Shown here piece by piece: positions 23,764 through 34,929 of a DNA stretch of 64,000 bases. Each line of letters starts with the position of its first letter. The stretch's first letter is position 1. The position numbers and the translations under genes were made by a program. The stretch covers positions 8,928,001 through 8,992,000 of the forward strand of contig CM060188.1 of NCBI GenBank assembly GCA_030549335.1. Reading direction: 5' to 3'. The notes under the pieces were generated by a model. That model was not told the DNA's origin and ran no database searches. It worked only from the letters and a program-made list of their open reading frames with translations. The stretch is from Pontederia crassipes (Eukaryota > Streptophyta > Magnoliopsida > Commelinales > Pontederiaceae).

Positions 23764-24354
23764 TTCATTTAATTATTTTCTTTTCCCAAGTGCTTGACTT
23801 TAGTGTCTTACAAAGTACTAGAAGAAATTAATGAGATCGCATATTAACGTGATATTCATTAAGTTTACGAATATTAAAATTAATTCTTTGGAAATGGGAA
23901 TTAATACTTTTTAGGTGACGAGCAACCCATAAGTACGAGGGCTAAATAGCGGAATAATAATAATTTAACTAGAAGATCCACTGTGAGGCAATGGGATATA
24001 TTCCATAGCGACTAAGTACACATCGTTATCATCGTCCTAAGTATTCTTTTGCATACCAAGTCGGTGGGCGGTGCCCCTAAACTTGTAAATGTGACCATAT
24101 TAAGATCATTCATTCTCCTCATCAAAAAAAAATCAATAGAACAGAGAAAAAAAACTCTCCTCTCACCCGTGTATTTGGGGTTGGCATCTTCAACATGTTT
24201 ATTCATAAGTCATAAGAGGGGGAACTAGTTTGCAAGGAGACATTATAACTTTCTATTTGATTTACTATGAGTCGGGCCTCGCGCAAATCCTGAGTTCGAA
24301 TTCTTGTGAATGTAAAATATTTTTGTTGGAAGTCTCATATCAGGTACGTGACAC
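23764..24354. other. Intergenic spacer
   Basis: AT-rich with no recognisable gene or bounded element. Confidence 0.45.
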
Positions 24355-24775
24355 GAGATGAACCTAACCGAATTAGTTGAACTCGATAATGGGACATGCC
24401 TCTAACTTATTGACAATACGCTTTGTAACGCCATACGAGTTGGGTCGTCGGCATTACTTTTCAAACACCAGGGGCTGGCCACACAAAAAAAACTTTATAT
24501 TTGATTTCTATTGGGTCATCGACACTGCTTCTCAGACATTGGGAGTGACACAGTACGAACCTAACCAGATTAATTGAGCTCGATGGTGGGGCCGACCTTC
24601 AACTTGTTGACAATACACTATGTAGCGTCGCACGAATTGGATCGTCGACACAATTTTTCAAAACCGGGGGCTGACCACATAAAAAAAACTTTCTATTTGA
24701 TTTTTGTTGGGTTGTCGGCACTACTTCTCAGACATCCAGAGCTGGCCACACTAAAAAAAACTTTCTATTTAATTT
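24355..24775. repeat. Tandem duplication of a dispersed repeat, period about 198 bp
   Basis: GAACCTAACC(G/A)(A/G)ATTA at 24360 recurs at 24558, and each is followed by matching ACTTGTTGACAATAC, TCGTCGGCA and GGGGCTG(G/A)CCACA phrases. A third partial unit ends near 24770. A related single copy occurs at about 45494-45600. Frames in the two units give similar peptides only because the DNA is duplicated. Confidence 0.7.
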
Positions 24776-24799
24776 ATAACATTTTTTTGTGGCGGTGAT

Positions 24800-25775
24800 G
24801 GGAAATATGTCTTGGTTTTAGGATGTTCTTATTAATATGCTAACATTGCTCTTAATGTCACTTCTCAAATACTTAATGTCACTCCAAATTTTTTATTTTA
24901 TCCTTCGTTTAATTTTAATTTATCTTCCCTCGTTTCTTCAAATTTAGTTTCTATCCAACTTTTTCCTTTCTTAATATTCTAAGCATTCTCTTCCAGATGT
25001 TAGCATTTTCATTTTTCGTGATAAAAAATACAATACCAATATATGAGACATATAAATTTAATTAATACAAAATCACATTAAATACATATAATATTCAAAA
25101 GTATATGAATTAAAATGAAAATAAATTATCGTACATAAAAAATAAAGTGAAAGTTTCTTTGCATATGTTAGTTTATTGGTGAACTGTTTCATAATCTTTT
25201 ATGAGCTAATATATTTTCTATTTTTCAATACTACTTTATATGTATATTACAATATTACATTAATTTAATGTCTTCATCTCATGTTATACAATATTATTAT
25301 ATTTAATAAGTTGGCTGGGGTCAATAAGATAAAGAAAGAAAGAAATACATAAAAATGGTAATATATTAGATTAGTGTAAATTAGGTGGAAGATGAAGATG
25401 CAAGATAATATACTAATAATTTAAAATTTAAGATGGAGGGCAGAGGCCAGCAACTGAGGGAAAAAATGTGTCATTAAAAAAAATAGATAGAAGATGAAGA
25501 GGCAGAGTACATTAATGATACTTAAAGTTTAAAATAAAAATGAAAGGCAAATTATCATTTTGGAGTGAAGTTAAGTTTTTTTAAGAGTGACACTATGGGC
25601 ACCTGATAGATTTTTGTGAATGAGTTAATTGGATGGATCGTGTGATGTCTCAAAAGATCAGTGACATTAATGATTTTTTGCCATAATTACAATGAGAATC
25701 AAGATTTTTTGCCATAATCAGCCATAGGAAATGAGAATCAAGATTTCGATCAGTAATATTTCACTTGGATAGCTC
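24800..25775. other. AT-rich spacer
   Basis: No gene is visible. A small duplication of AAGATTTTTTGCCATAAT occurs near 25670-25720. Confidence 0.45.
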
Positions 25776-25778
25776 TAA

Positions 25779-26343
25779 GAGGCCATTTAGAACGTTATCA
25801 ATTTAATTAATTGATAATTTAGATCACCATTTAAATAGATCACTACTATTTAAATTATCGGTAATATCACATTATAGTGTTCGGCAAACATTGATAATAT
25901 AAATCATGGCTAACATAGTTAGAGAGCAAATTATTAAAATATTCTTAAAAATTATTTTACACATTCATCATATAATATCCAAAATAAATTAATTAAAAAA
26001 TAGAAAAGTGAATATAGATAAAATAAGATGAGTAAAAAATAAGAGTTATTTATAAAAGATTCAAATAATAAGAGAGATACTATTGAATGATATTTATTTA
26101 ATAATAAAATATTGAAATTAAAAATTATGAAATAAATATTTTTATCAAAATGCATGTCAATCAACGTAATTTAAAAAGATACATCCCCTGCTTGCTATCT
26201 AGATTATTAACGATGTGCTAATTAAAATTATCAGAATAATTAAAATTACCGATAATTAGTGATACGAGGTAATGTAGTGAGCTCTGAGAATTTTAAATAA
26301 AATAAGCGATAATCTATTTAGATTATCTCATATCAAATGGTCC
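25779..26343. mobile_element. PIF/Harbinger-like MITE, 565 bp
   Basis: The ends are short imperfect inverted repeats: GAGGCCATTTAGAAC on the left, and GGACCATTTGATATG when the right end is reverse complemented. A 3-bp duplication TAA (25776-25778, 26344-26346) flanks it; TWA is the target of PIF/Harbinger (Tourist) elements. The interior is AT-rich with internal inverted tracts and no coding capacity. Confidence 0.6.
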
Positions 26344-26349
26344 TAAAAA

Positions 26350-27136
26350 ATAAGGTCTCAATCAACTTAGCTCTCCTGTTTTTTTCTTAAAAAAAAATAA
26401 AAAGTCAAGTAATTTGGGCATGTACTCAATTTTGTATCGATCTTATAGATTTCAGGTCATTCACATCTCAAATGGCATTGTGGTATCTGACTCACCAACA
26501 CAAGATGGAATAAAGAGAATCAATTAATTGTTCCAGACCTTGGAATATCACTAATGGCTAAAGCAATTATGGCAATGCTGAATGGAAAACAAATTGCTGA
26601 CAACCAAATATGTGGTCCCCTTGCACTATCACAATTCATGTTTGGTCCTAGCAACAAATGTGAGATTGAAAAAACTAATTGGTAGCCAAACATTATTTCT
26701 AGATTTTTTTTATGTCTGCTGCAACAATCCAAGTTTACGAACCAAGGATATCAATGATAGTTTCATACTCTCATAAGTTTATATCTAAACGAACAATATT
26801 TTAATTGAATTTTCTCTTGCGGCCTCTTCTACCTATAAAATTATATTAAACCTAATTAAATTTAAAATTTAACCTATCTTGTCTATAAAATCAACCGAAC
26901 AATTCATTTTGTTAATGTTTATTGCAATTGCATCGAGTATGCCTTTAATTACAGGTATATAATTTAAAAAGTAATGAAAAGTTATATTAGGACACAGATA
27001 AATTATAATTTCACCATATATGTTTCATATTTTGAAACCGTTACGTTAATATTATCTTAATTCGGTGATATATATTATCTCTATTTTATATTATCAGATT
27101 AAAAGTAGTTATTGGAAATCAATATTGGTTGGTTCA
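26350..27136. other. AT-rich spacer
   Basis: Only short frames; nothing recognised. Confidence 0.4.
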
Positions 27137-27372
27137 TGTTAAGAATATAAAATAATAGATGTTGCTCTTCTTAACGACTTAAACTTTTAGGAAAATTGGG
27201 TAGCACATCAAATTCAACATGGTATCAGAGCTAGAGGTCAAGAATTCGAATTTCGTTAAGCTCTTATTAAAAAGTAATTTCTTCCCTTAGTTGTTCACGT
27301 GTTGAACTTGGACTAGATAAAAAGTTGTCAGCAGTCCACACGTGAGGGGAAGTATTAAGAATATAAAATAAT
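27137..27372 (+). mobile_element. TRIM (terminal-repeat retrotransposon in miniature), 3' LTR truncated
   Basis: The 5' LTR (27137-27219, 83 bp) begins TGTTAAGAATATAAAATAAT and ends TTCAACA. It is followed at once by TGGTATCAGAGC, the primer-binding site complementary to the 3' end of initiator methionine tRNA. The internal part is only about 130 bp and ends in a purine-rich tract GTGAGGGGAAG. The 3' LTR then starts TATTAAGAATATAAAATAAT at 27353 and diverges after about 20 bp, so it is truncated or overwritten. No protein is encoded; such elements rely on other retrotransposons. Confidence 0.78.
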
Positions 27373-28496
27373 ATCTCTTTCCGGGACCAAAAAAATTATT
27401 CAGAAATTCGGAGAGTTTACTCATTTATGTCCTAAATTAGATAAAAGTAATTGCTTTAGGACAATAATTAAATATAATTAGCTATTAAACTAATTTAATA
27501 ATTATTAGTAAATGCATATTTAATAGTTCTATACATGTATAAATAATATTAATATTACTTAACGATTAACATTAACATCAATTACATTTTAATGAAGTTG
27601 AGATAGAATTATGAAATCGAGATTTGAATCATGGTCGCGTTGATAATCTTTACCATGATTGTCAGGATCGTTATTTGGATCAAATATTGTAAGATTCTAC
27701 AATACAAGAGCTGACTAGCAATCTCGATCTCATTATAAAGATTGAAAATATAAGATTGTATGCAAGTCTATCGTTGGATCGTAAGATCCTAACGATCCTA
27801 TTATTTTAATTTTTATTTTTTTTATTAATTTAAAACTGAAAAACTAAGAAAATAGAATATTAAAAAAATGGCAAGAAAGATCTGAGATTCTCTTTCTATT
27901 ATGCGAATCCTATGATTTTATTTTAAAATTTTTTATTTAATTTTAAAATTGAGAAAATTAAAAAATATAATATTAAAAATAAAAATAGCAAGGAAGTAGA
28001 TAAGATTCCTCTCATTTTCTTTATTCATTTTTTATGTATGATCTAATTCTAATTAATAAACTTATGTGGAAAAAATAATATTTTAAATAAAATCATCTAA
28101 AATTTTATAATTCAGATGAGGAAATTTAATATTGTTAATTGTTCATAACTAGTATTTTTTTCTATCATTTTATATTATTATGGATCTCATAAAATATTAA
28201 TTAAGTATAATGTTTACAAAATATTTAATTATTGAAAGTAAAATATTAAGTTGAAATTATTATATTATTTTTTAAAAAAATACATTTTTTATTCATAAGG
28301 TGAAATTGAACTCTTTTCGATTTTATCTCGAAAACTATCCTGACAATTTGATCTCTAAGTCTTAACTATAAGTCATTATTATGGAAAAGAAAACGTTGTA
28401 CGCATGTACTATTAAAGAAGGATATTTAAAGTAGGATATTTAAAGAGGGAGTACGTAATTTTATATTTTTTATACTTTCATGCTATACTTTTATAC
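27373..28496. other. AT-rich spacer
   Basis: Nothing recognisable beyond low-complexity A/T tracts. Confidence 0.4.
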
Positions 28497-28609
28497 TTCA
28501 ACTACTTGATATTGTATTAAACTAGATGAGCTGACAAACATATTCATCTTTTATGTTAGATCACGATTATCTTGTACAGTTTCATCATTTCATGTTGTCA
28601 AGTTCGTGC

Positions 28610-28644
<35 letters not shown>

Positions 28645-28880
28645 GGGTCCCAAGACCCAAATGGAAAAGAAAATGCTCAAACTTAATCCATGAAAAGATG
28701 GCTGATTAGGCCTTCGGCCTGCCAAATTGTCTTACGGACCGAGGCAAAACGGAGTTGGCCTGAACCGTATTTCAATTAGGGACCGTCGACTACTACGATA
28801 TTATATTAAATCAGATGAGTTGACAATTATATTCATCTTTTATGCTATATTATGATTATCATTTACATTTTCATATTTTT
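28497..28880. repeat. Local duplication A-B-A' with an (ATA)n tract
   Basis: Block A (about 28499-28590, with GATATTGTATTAAACTAGAT and ATTCATCTTTTATG) recurs as A' at about 28793-28880. Between them lie an (ATA)n run (28611-28642) and block B (28646-28780, AAAGAAAATGCTCAAACTTA). A diverged copy of B lies at 30664-30790, followed by a (TTA)n run at 30837-30867. The order A-B-A'-insert-B' suggests an old tandem duplication later split by an insertion. Confidence 0.55.
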
Positions 28881-29227
28881 AAATTTATACTGTTAAGATT
28901 GTAAAATTAAAGATGTTATTTTTTACCGCTTATTTTTTTAAAAAAATTAATTAACATGTCTATTTTAATAATTATTGTATTATAAAAAAGTTTCTTTGCT
29001 GAAGAGAATGTTAAGATTAGAAAGTTAAAAATCTTCACACCACCCAGGAAGATTGTACATTTTGCTTGTGTACAGGACAAGACGAAATTCTAAATGGAAA
29101 AGAAAAGGATTTAACGTTGGTTCTGCCTAAAAAAGGCAAGACCATCCTCCTCCTTCCCTATGATGGTCTGATGTGAAATGTGCAGCTGATGGAGAACACA
29201 AGCACTTGTTAAAGTGGAAAGGACAGT

Positions 29228-29716
29228 TTAATCGGTTCGCGACCATGGGTTAACAGATTTGACTCGAGGCGTCATCAGCAGCCCCTCGGCCATGTCGTCC
29301 ACGAGCTCTGCCATGGTTAGCAACGCCATAGGCCCCCTCAAACTTTTAAATTTTTATTAGATATATATGTTAAAATTTAAATTTTATCATAAAAAGTTAT
29401 CTTGAGCCTCCCTCAAATAAAAATTGTATGTTATTTTGACATAAAGGAACACCTGCCCCCGTCACTTTTTTGTCTCGGTCGGCTCAAGCGCATCCTCATC
29501 CACGAATGCCATCGGCGCAGACGACGATGATGATAATGACACATCATCCACAGCCGCGAGGCCATCTTCTTCATCCCTTGTCCTGTAGGCAGTGACCGGG
29601 GGATCCCGGGCTCGAGAAAAAGATGACGACGGTGCAGAGCGGGATGGTGGCCAGAACATGTCCGCCGCTTCGGTGGCTGCGCGCCGAAAATCCTTTGATA
29701 GTCTCGAGTCTCGACC
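29228..29716 (-). pseudogene. DREB1/CBF (AP2/ERF)-like C-terminal fragment, broken
   Basis: On the minus strand an open stretch from 29716 to 29462 reads SKDFRRAATEAADMFWPPSR, then a Ser-rich part and MAFVDEDALEP before a stop. After about 130 bp of AT-rich sequence the strand continues at 29329-29228 with MALLTMAELVDDMAEGLLMT, PRVKSVNPWS and a stop. The phrases RAA(T/A)EAA(E)xF, FVDE-D-A-L, MAEGLL and a terminal WS motif are in the order seen in the C-terminal half of DREB1/CBF cold-response factors. The AP2 DNA-binding domain is absent upstream. The middle AT-rich segment (29335-29455) looks inserted. I read this as a dead fragment. The match is by recalled motifs, not by alignment. Confidence 0.5.
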
Positions 29717-29759
29717 TCAGCTGGAGCGATACTGAAAATGGCATCCGACTTTGTTTGGA

Positions 29760-30660
29760 GTGGGGGACACTCCCCCGTCCCGATCAAATTGATTGACTCC
29801 CGCACCCAACCCCGACCCGAATCTCCGCTTGGGGGGAAATTTTATCCCCCGCCCTAATCATCGCAGGGGTTCGGGGCCCCACGGGACACCGATTCCTCGA
29901 ACTCCGAGGCTCTCTTCTAGTAAGAATCGTCGCTTTCTTCCTTAAACGAGCACCGCGTCCTAAGTCCAAAAGTCAGATCCCAATTTGGAGGATTAAACCG
30001 AATCGAACCAGTAAAAAATCGATCGAAACCGATTAAAATCGGTCAAAAATTGAAAAAAATCGGATTGAACTGCATTTTTTGGTTCAGCCAAAATTTTATC
30101 CCTCGCGCCCGATTCTCGTGAGGATTCGGAGCTCCGCGGGGGCGAGGACAACTCCCCCGCTACGATTTTCGAAAGAGGGTTCGAAAATAATTTTTCCTCA
30201 TCCCCGACCTCACGAAAAAAAATTTCTCGATTTCGGAGCTCCAATCGGGGATTCCCTGCGGAGCCCCACAAGGGGTGGGGGATATTGCCATCCGTGATAC
30301 CCACGCCGAGTCGGTGAAGTCGAGAGGCACCAACTTGCTCCAGAGGACGAAGGGCGTAGGGCGATTGGTAAAAGGTGGTTCGACGGTCGAAAGGCATTGT
30401 GCTAGGTCAGTGCCAGTGACGGGATCCGAGTTTTGACAGCAATGTGATAGGGCAGCACGAAGACGTGTTCTCGCTAGGGCAAATCACAGGAAAAGAGAAT
30501 CAAGTTTCATCGTTCCTAATTTGTAGAAAGTCGAACACACACGGCTGAACCGATCGCAAATGACTGAATCAATTGCACACGACTTAACCGCCTGACCGCA
30601 CTGGTTGAACTGCGGATTCCTCTGGCGTCCAGAGGAGGGAGGACCCTCTTGCCTCCTTCC
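29760..30660. other. GC-rich non-coding stretch with C/G-run motifs
   Basis: Repeated phrases such as ACTCCCCCGTCCCGAT, AAATTTTATCCCCCGCCC and its partner AAAATTTTATCCCTCGCGCC suggest a repeat-derived sequence. Minus-strand frames (up to 134 codons) contain no recognised domain. No terminal repeats were resolved. Confidence 0.35.
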
Positions 30661-30832
30661 AACATTAAATTCAAAAGAAAATGTTCAAACTTGATCCATC
30701 AAAAGATTGCTGATTGGGCCTTCTGCCTCTCATATGTCTTTTTGGGCCAGGCTGAAACTGAGTTGACATGAACTTTTGGGCTTGCCAATAACTGAAATTC
30801 TTATTGATTAATAATTATTATCGACTTTGTGC

Positions 30833-30867
<35 letters not shown>

Positions 30868-30869
<2 letters not shown>

Positions 30870-33480
30870 AAAATATAGTGTGTGCATAATTTATAAATTG
30901 AAAATATGCTTTGACAAATGCCTCTTGCTGTCCTTCATATCATTTTGAAATCAAAGGTGTATCATATGCCTTAGCTTTTTTTTTCAATCATGAGAATTCA
31001 TGGCTTAATTACTAAATGCAAAAGAAACAGGGATTGAAAAGTGACTTCATTTGATCCAACTCAAATATTATAGGAAATACTGTAATGAATTTTGGGGAAA
31101 AAAGTGTAAGCTATATATACATATATCTAATTACCATACCTTGAGGTCTCCTAGGTGTCACACTTAAATGAAAGACCTTTAATATGTAAACAAAATTTAT
31201 GTCATTGCATTACAATGTCACTATATTGCACCACTTGAGACCTGAATGAATAGAATAAAATGTATTGGAAAATTTTAAAATTTTAAGTAATGAAGCACAC
31301 GATTTTGCAAAATGTTGATGAGTTGTAGCCCACATCACACATGAAAAAGGCTACCTTATTAAAACCATGCCCCGGTTTGGTAGGCAGAAACCTCCTCGAG
31401 GCATTGAATTCATGAGAAATCGTCGAAGTTTGGCATACAATTCATTAGTTTTGGTGATCTGGTTTGAGTCTTTTCACCTACCTCTCTGAATTTATTCATG
31501 CTCCTTTATAGCTGGCAGCAAAGTTGAGACTTGAGATTACTAGCATTCTTCATTGGTTAGTCTCCAAGTGCTTTGGTAGGTGTGGAGGGTTATACAGACA
31601 GATCTCACCTAAATGGCCTTCTTGCCTCCTCTATAGACCCCAAAAAAGTTAGTAACATGTTTGATTCACAGCACTGTACTTTGTTCTGGAGTTCAACGTG
31701 TAGCATACATAATTGGGATTGTCGAGGAATAGAAAATGTTATCTTCAGTCAAGATGGTGTAATTAACTATTTTTTTCAGCCAAGCATCCCTGCAGATCTG
31801 TTCTCTCACTTTTTCTTTGCCTGATCTGTTGCCTAAAGTCTTGAAATATATATATGAAGCTTGAGCTGGACAATGATACTGTTTCCACCTTTTGTTGCAT
31901 CAAATCAAAGAGGTACATCGCATGCCAGTGCATGGTGCAGCAGATATGTAGTTTTCTTCCTCACTGGTGTCATGCAACTCTGATACTCATATTTTCTATT
32001 AGAAATTGGGAAGTTAGTCATGGTGCCAATCAGCTTCTAGCTGATGGTGTTGAATAAAAGTATATCAAGATGTGATCGTGATGTAAACAAGGATAAAATA
32101 TTCTACCAATCTGTAGCCCTTCAACCTCAAGGCCCGCCCTAGTAGCTAGTGGCTTTTGACAGTTAGGAAGCGCTGTTAACCGTGTTGGCATCTTTGCTTT
32201 AGGTGCATGCTTACAGTTCATTCAAACTCTAGGCCTCTCCAAAGCTCAGACAGTGCTCTCAGGGGGGATGCCACTTCAAATTTAGTTCCATAAGATTTTA
32301 CACGATACAGATCATTTACTTTGACTGCATCAGCTTTTGGCTTTCATTTCTTTCTTAGGCTTGTTGCAGCCCAGTTCAGTGCCAGCTTCAATGCCATTGC
32401 CGTCGATGACAGATTGACGTAAGATTAACAAAGATGCTGCTTAGCAAACGTGACAGACTTGTAATGTCATTTAGGCGATTGCTTGTCAGAATAGAGCCTG
32501 GAATAAGCTCCATATAGAATACAGCTTGGTAAATAGGCAACTGATATGTCAATTTTGAGAAATATGCAGACAAATTTATCCTCCTATAAAGGGCTCAAAA
32601 TTAGCTCATCAGAACTACTAGTTTCATACAAATAATTCCTCCATTAGTATCAGAACAGTTAATGTAGAATCCTACAAACTGAGGATTTAAGATTTGTGAT
32701 ATTTAAAAAACCAAGCTTTGTAATTGGTGGATATTAGAACTTTGGAAGGTTTATGAGTTATGACAATTGAACTGCATCTAGCATTAGCCCTTCATTTACA
32801 TATAGTGGTAGGTAGCAGGCATTTCATCTCAACTCGCAAGAAAAAAAATGCAGATTTTTAAGATTGAAGAAAAAAAAACAAAGCAGTGCACACTACTAAA
32901 GATTGACTAAATTAAGAATATGTTGAACATAGATGTGTATTAAAACAAGCGCTGACCCCCTAAAGATTGATCAAGATTAGGAGATGCTTGTCCATTGATT
33001 ATAGACTACACAAGGTCTTCACCCGAACCAAGTAGAGCACTTCAAAAGTTTTTTTTTTTTCATATGCTTGATGATAAATATATGTCTATGAACAGATCAA
33101 GTTCTCAATATCTGTCCATGCATTTTCACTTACTGGGCACCACATGCCTGACTCTCGAAGTTTCATCAGTTAAAGGACTCTGCCTTGCACAGTGCAGTGC
33201 TTTCAGAACTAGAGGACATTCATGCAACACCAATAAAACAAAGACAAAAGTAGGAACTAACTTGCCAGAATTCATATAATTTAGCTCTGAACTATCTGAG
33301 TAATGAGGATGCATATGCCCACAAGCTACAAACATACTCCATTCCTTCTGCGCGACCTTGTTAATGCTCTCATTGAATTAAAGATAACGTGTGCTAATTT
33401 GGTGTCAGAAATATGAAGCGATGATTTAGGGAAAAAAATCATTGTTCTATTGATGAATGTGTGGATAATTTTTAACAAAT
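30868..33480. other. Spacer downstream of the SDR gene
   Basis: About 2.6 kb with moderate GC and no coding sequence I can support. The 3' untranslated region of the minus-strand dehydrogenase probably occupies the last few hundred bases next to 33512. Confidence 0.45.
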
Positions 33481-33511
33481 AGTTAGGAGGTGTCCATCTC
33501 CAGTCTACAGT

Positions 33512-34723
33512 CTACAATCCTATCATATTTCTTGAGGTGGTGACTCCACCATCCACCACAAGGTTATGGCCACTGACGTACTTAGACTCGTCGCCGACAA
33601 GATACAGAACTGCCTCGGCAACATCCCTTGCAGTCAAAGTTGGGCCCTTCAAGTTGGCCAAGCTCCTCACAAACCCCTCCGTCCTCTCAACGTCCTTCTC
33701 GCTCGGCGGAAACCCGCTGTCCAAATCGTCCTCGCTCCCGTGGCCCTCCCTCCAGGCGTCCACCAGCATGCGCGTGGCCACCCCGAATGGGGAGACGCAG
33801 TTGACCCGGATGCCGTGGACCCCGAGCTCGCAGGCCGCGTTCTTCGTCAGGCCGACGAGGGCATGCTTCGACGCGGTGTAGGCGTGCGGGCCGAGCCCTC
33901 CCAGGACGCCGGCCACGCTGGCGACGGACACGATGGAGCCCGACCTCCGGGGCAGCATCACGCGGGCCGCGTGCTTCATGCCCAACGCCGCGCCCCGCAC
34001 GTTGACGCGCAAGACGTGGTCGAACTCGTCCGTGTCCAGGGCCATGATGCTCTTGCTGTCCGCCGTCTGCCGGCCAAGCACCCCCGCGTTGTTGCAGAGG
34101 ATGTCGAGGCGGCCATACCGCGCGACGGTCAAATCGACGAGCCGCTGGACGTCGGACTCCACGCTGACGTCGCAGTGCAGAAAGGTCGCTGACGGCGCGA
34201 GCAGCGCGGCGAGGGTCTCCCCGGCCACGTCCTCGACATCCGCGATGACGACTTTGGCTCCATTCCGCACGAATAGCCGCACGGTGGCCTCTCCAATGCC
34301 CTGGGCGCCGCCCGTAACTATGGCGACTTTGCCTTCGAGCCTGTTAAGATCACGTGGCGATGGTAAGAAATCAGTCCTCCACTTAATATTGAACATATAA
34401 GCTAGAAATCAACACTGTTGTGGCTTGCATGACCAATGCATGATTACGAAGGTACCAGTCCCAAATACCACACATTTAACTATATAAATTATAAACATCA
34501 TCCTTACAGAAGAATAAATCATCAGAGCGTTAAGGTATAATAACCATCGACAGAAAGATATACCAAGCACGCAATCAAAGTGATCATTCTTGCCTCTAAA
34601 AAGAGGAAGGGAAGAGAAGAATGGATCATATATGAACCTTTTAGGGAGAGGAGTTCCAGTTTCCCGCCCAAGAACATGCATCCCTTGGCGGGTCTTCTCG
34701 GGCATCACCTCAATGAATGGCAT
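33512..34723 (-). CDS. Short-chain dehydrogenase/reductase, SDR110C-type (xanthoxin/secoisolariciresinol/momilactone dehydrogenase-like)
   Basis: Two exons on the minus strand: 34723-34638 and 34340-33512, with a 297-bp intron (donor AAAAG|GTTCAT, acceptor TTAACAG|GCTCGA). Joining them restores [16 protein letters not shown] and gives 304 residues, the usual size for the family. The Rossmann motif TGGAQGIG is at about 38-45, Asp63 ends the second strand as in NAD-preferring members, NNAG is at 112-115, and the catalytic residues are Asn142, Ser170, Tyr183 and Lys187 (Y-T-A-S-K). The C-terminus has the family phrase [13 protein letters not shown]. These enzymes oxidise secondary alcohols of terpenoids, lignans or ABA precursors with NAD; the substrate here cannot be told. 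I chose the ATG at 34723 because the TATA box at 34829-34837 excludes the longer frame beginning at 34840; the ATG at 34705 is an alternative. A short non-conserved N-terminus before LEGK is normal, although a plastid role cannot be excluded. Confidence 0.9.
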
Positions 34724-34828
34724 CGTTAAGGCTCCAACGGAGACGCAAAAGAGTGGTAAGGCTATGGAAGGTCTGAGAAGAAGGATATGCGTTGGAGATA
34801 GCTGAAAGCCTAAAACCCAACCCAAGGT

Positions 34829-34837
34829 ATATTTATA
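34829..34837 (-). promoter_or_regulatory. TATA box of the SDR gene
   Basis: TATAAATAT on the minus strand about 106 bp upstream of the ATG at 34723, giving a predicted start near 34800 and a leader of about 75 nt. Confidence 0.65.
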
Positions 34838-34842
34838 CATGC

Positions 34843-34846
<4 letters not shown>

Positions 34847-34923
<77 letters not shown>
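34847..34923. repeat. (GA)n/(CT)n microsatellite in the SDR promoter
   Basis: About 38 dinucleotide units, reading (CT)n on the gene strand and ending only about 10 bp upstream of the TATA box. GA/CT tracts can bind plant BPC (GAGA-binding) proteins; whether this one acts in regulation is inference. Confidence 0.9.
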
Positions 34924-34924
<1 letters not shown>

Positions 34925-34929
34925 GGCTT

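Noticed and set aside
27220..27231. TGGTATCAGAGC as part of a tRNA gene
   Set aside because: It is complementary to a tRNA 3' end and lies right after an LTR-like CA end, so it is a primer-binding site; no cloverleaf is present.
33566..34400. Plus-strand frames of 155-208 residues
   Set aside because: They are shadows of the SDR exon on the other strand.
34409..34840. 143-residue minus-strand frame taken as a separate gene
   Set aside because: It begins upstream of the TATA box and its useful part (34723-34638) is exon 1 of the SDR gene; the rest is intron.
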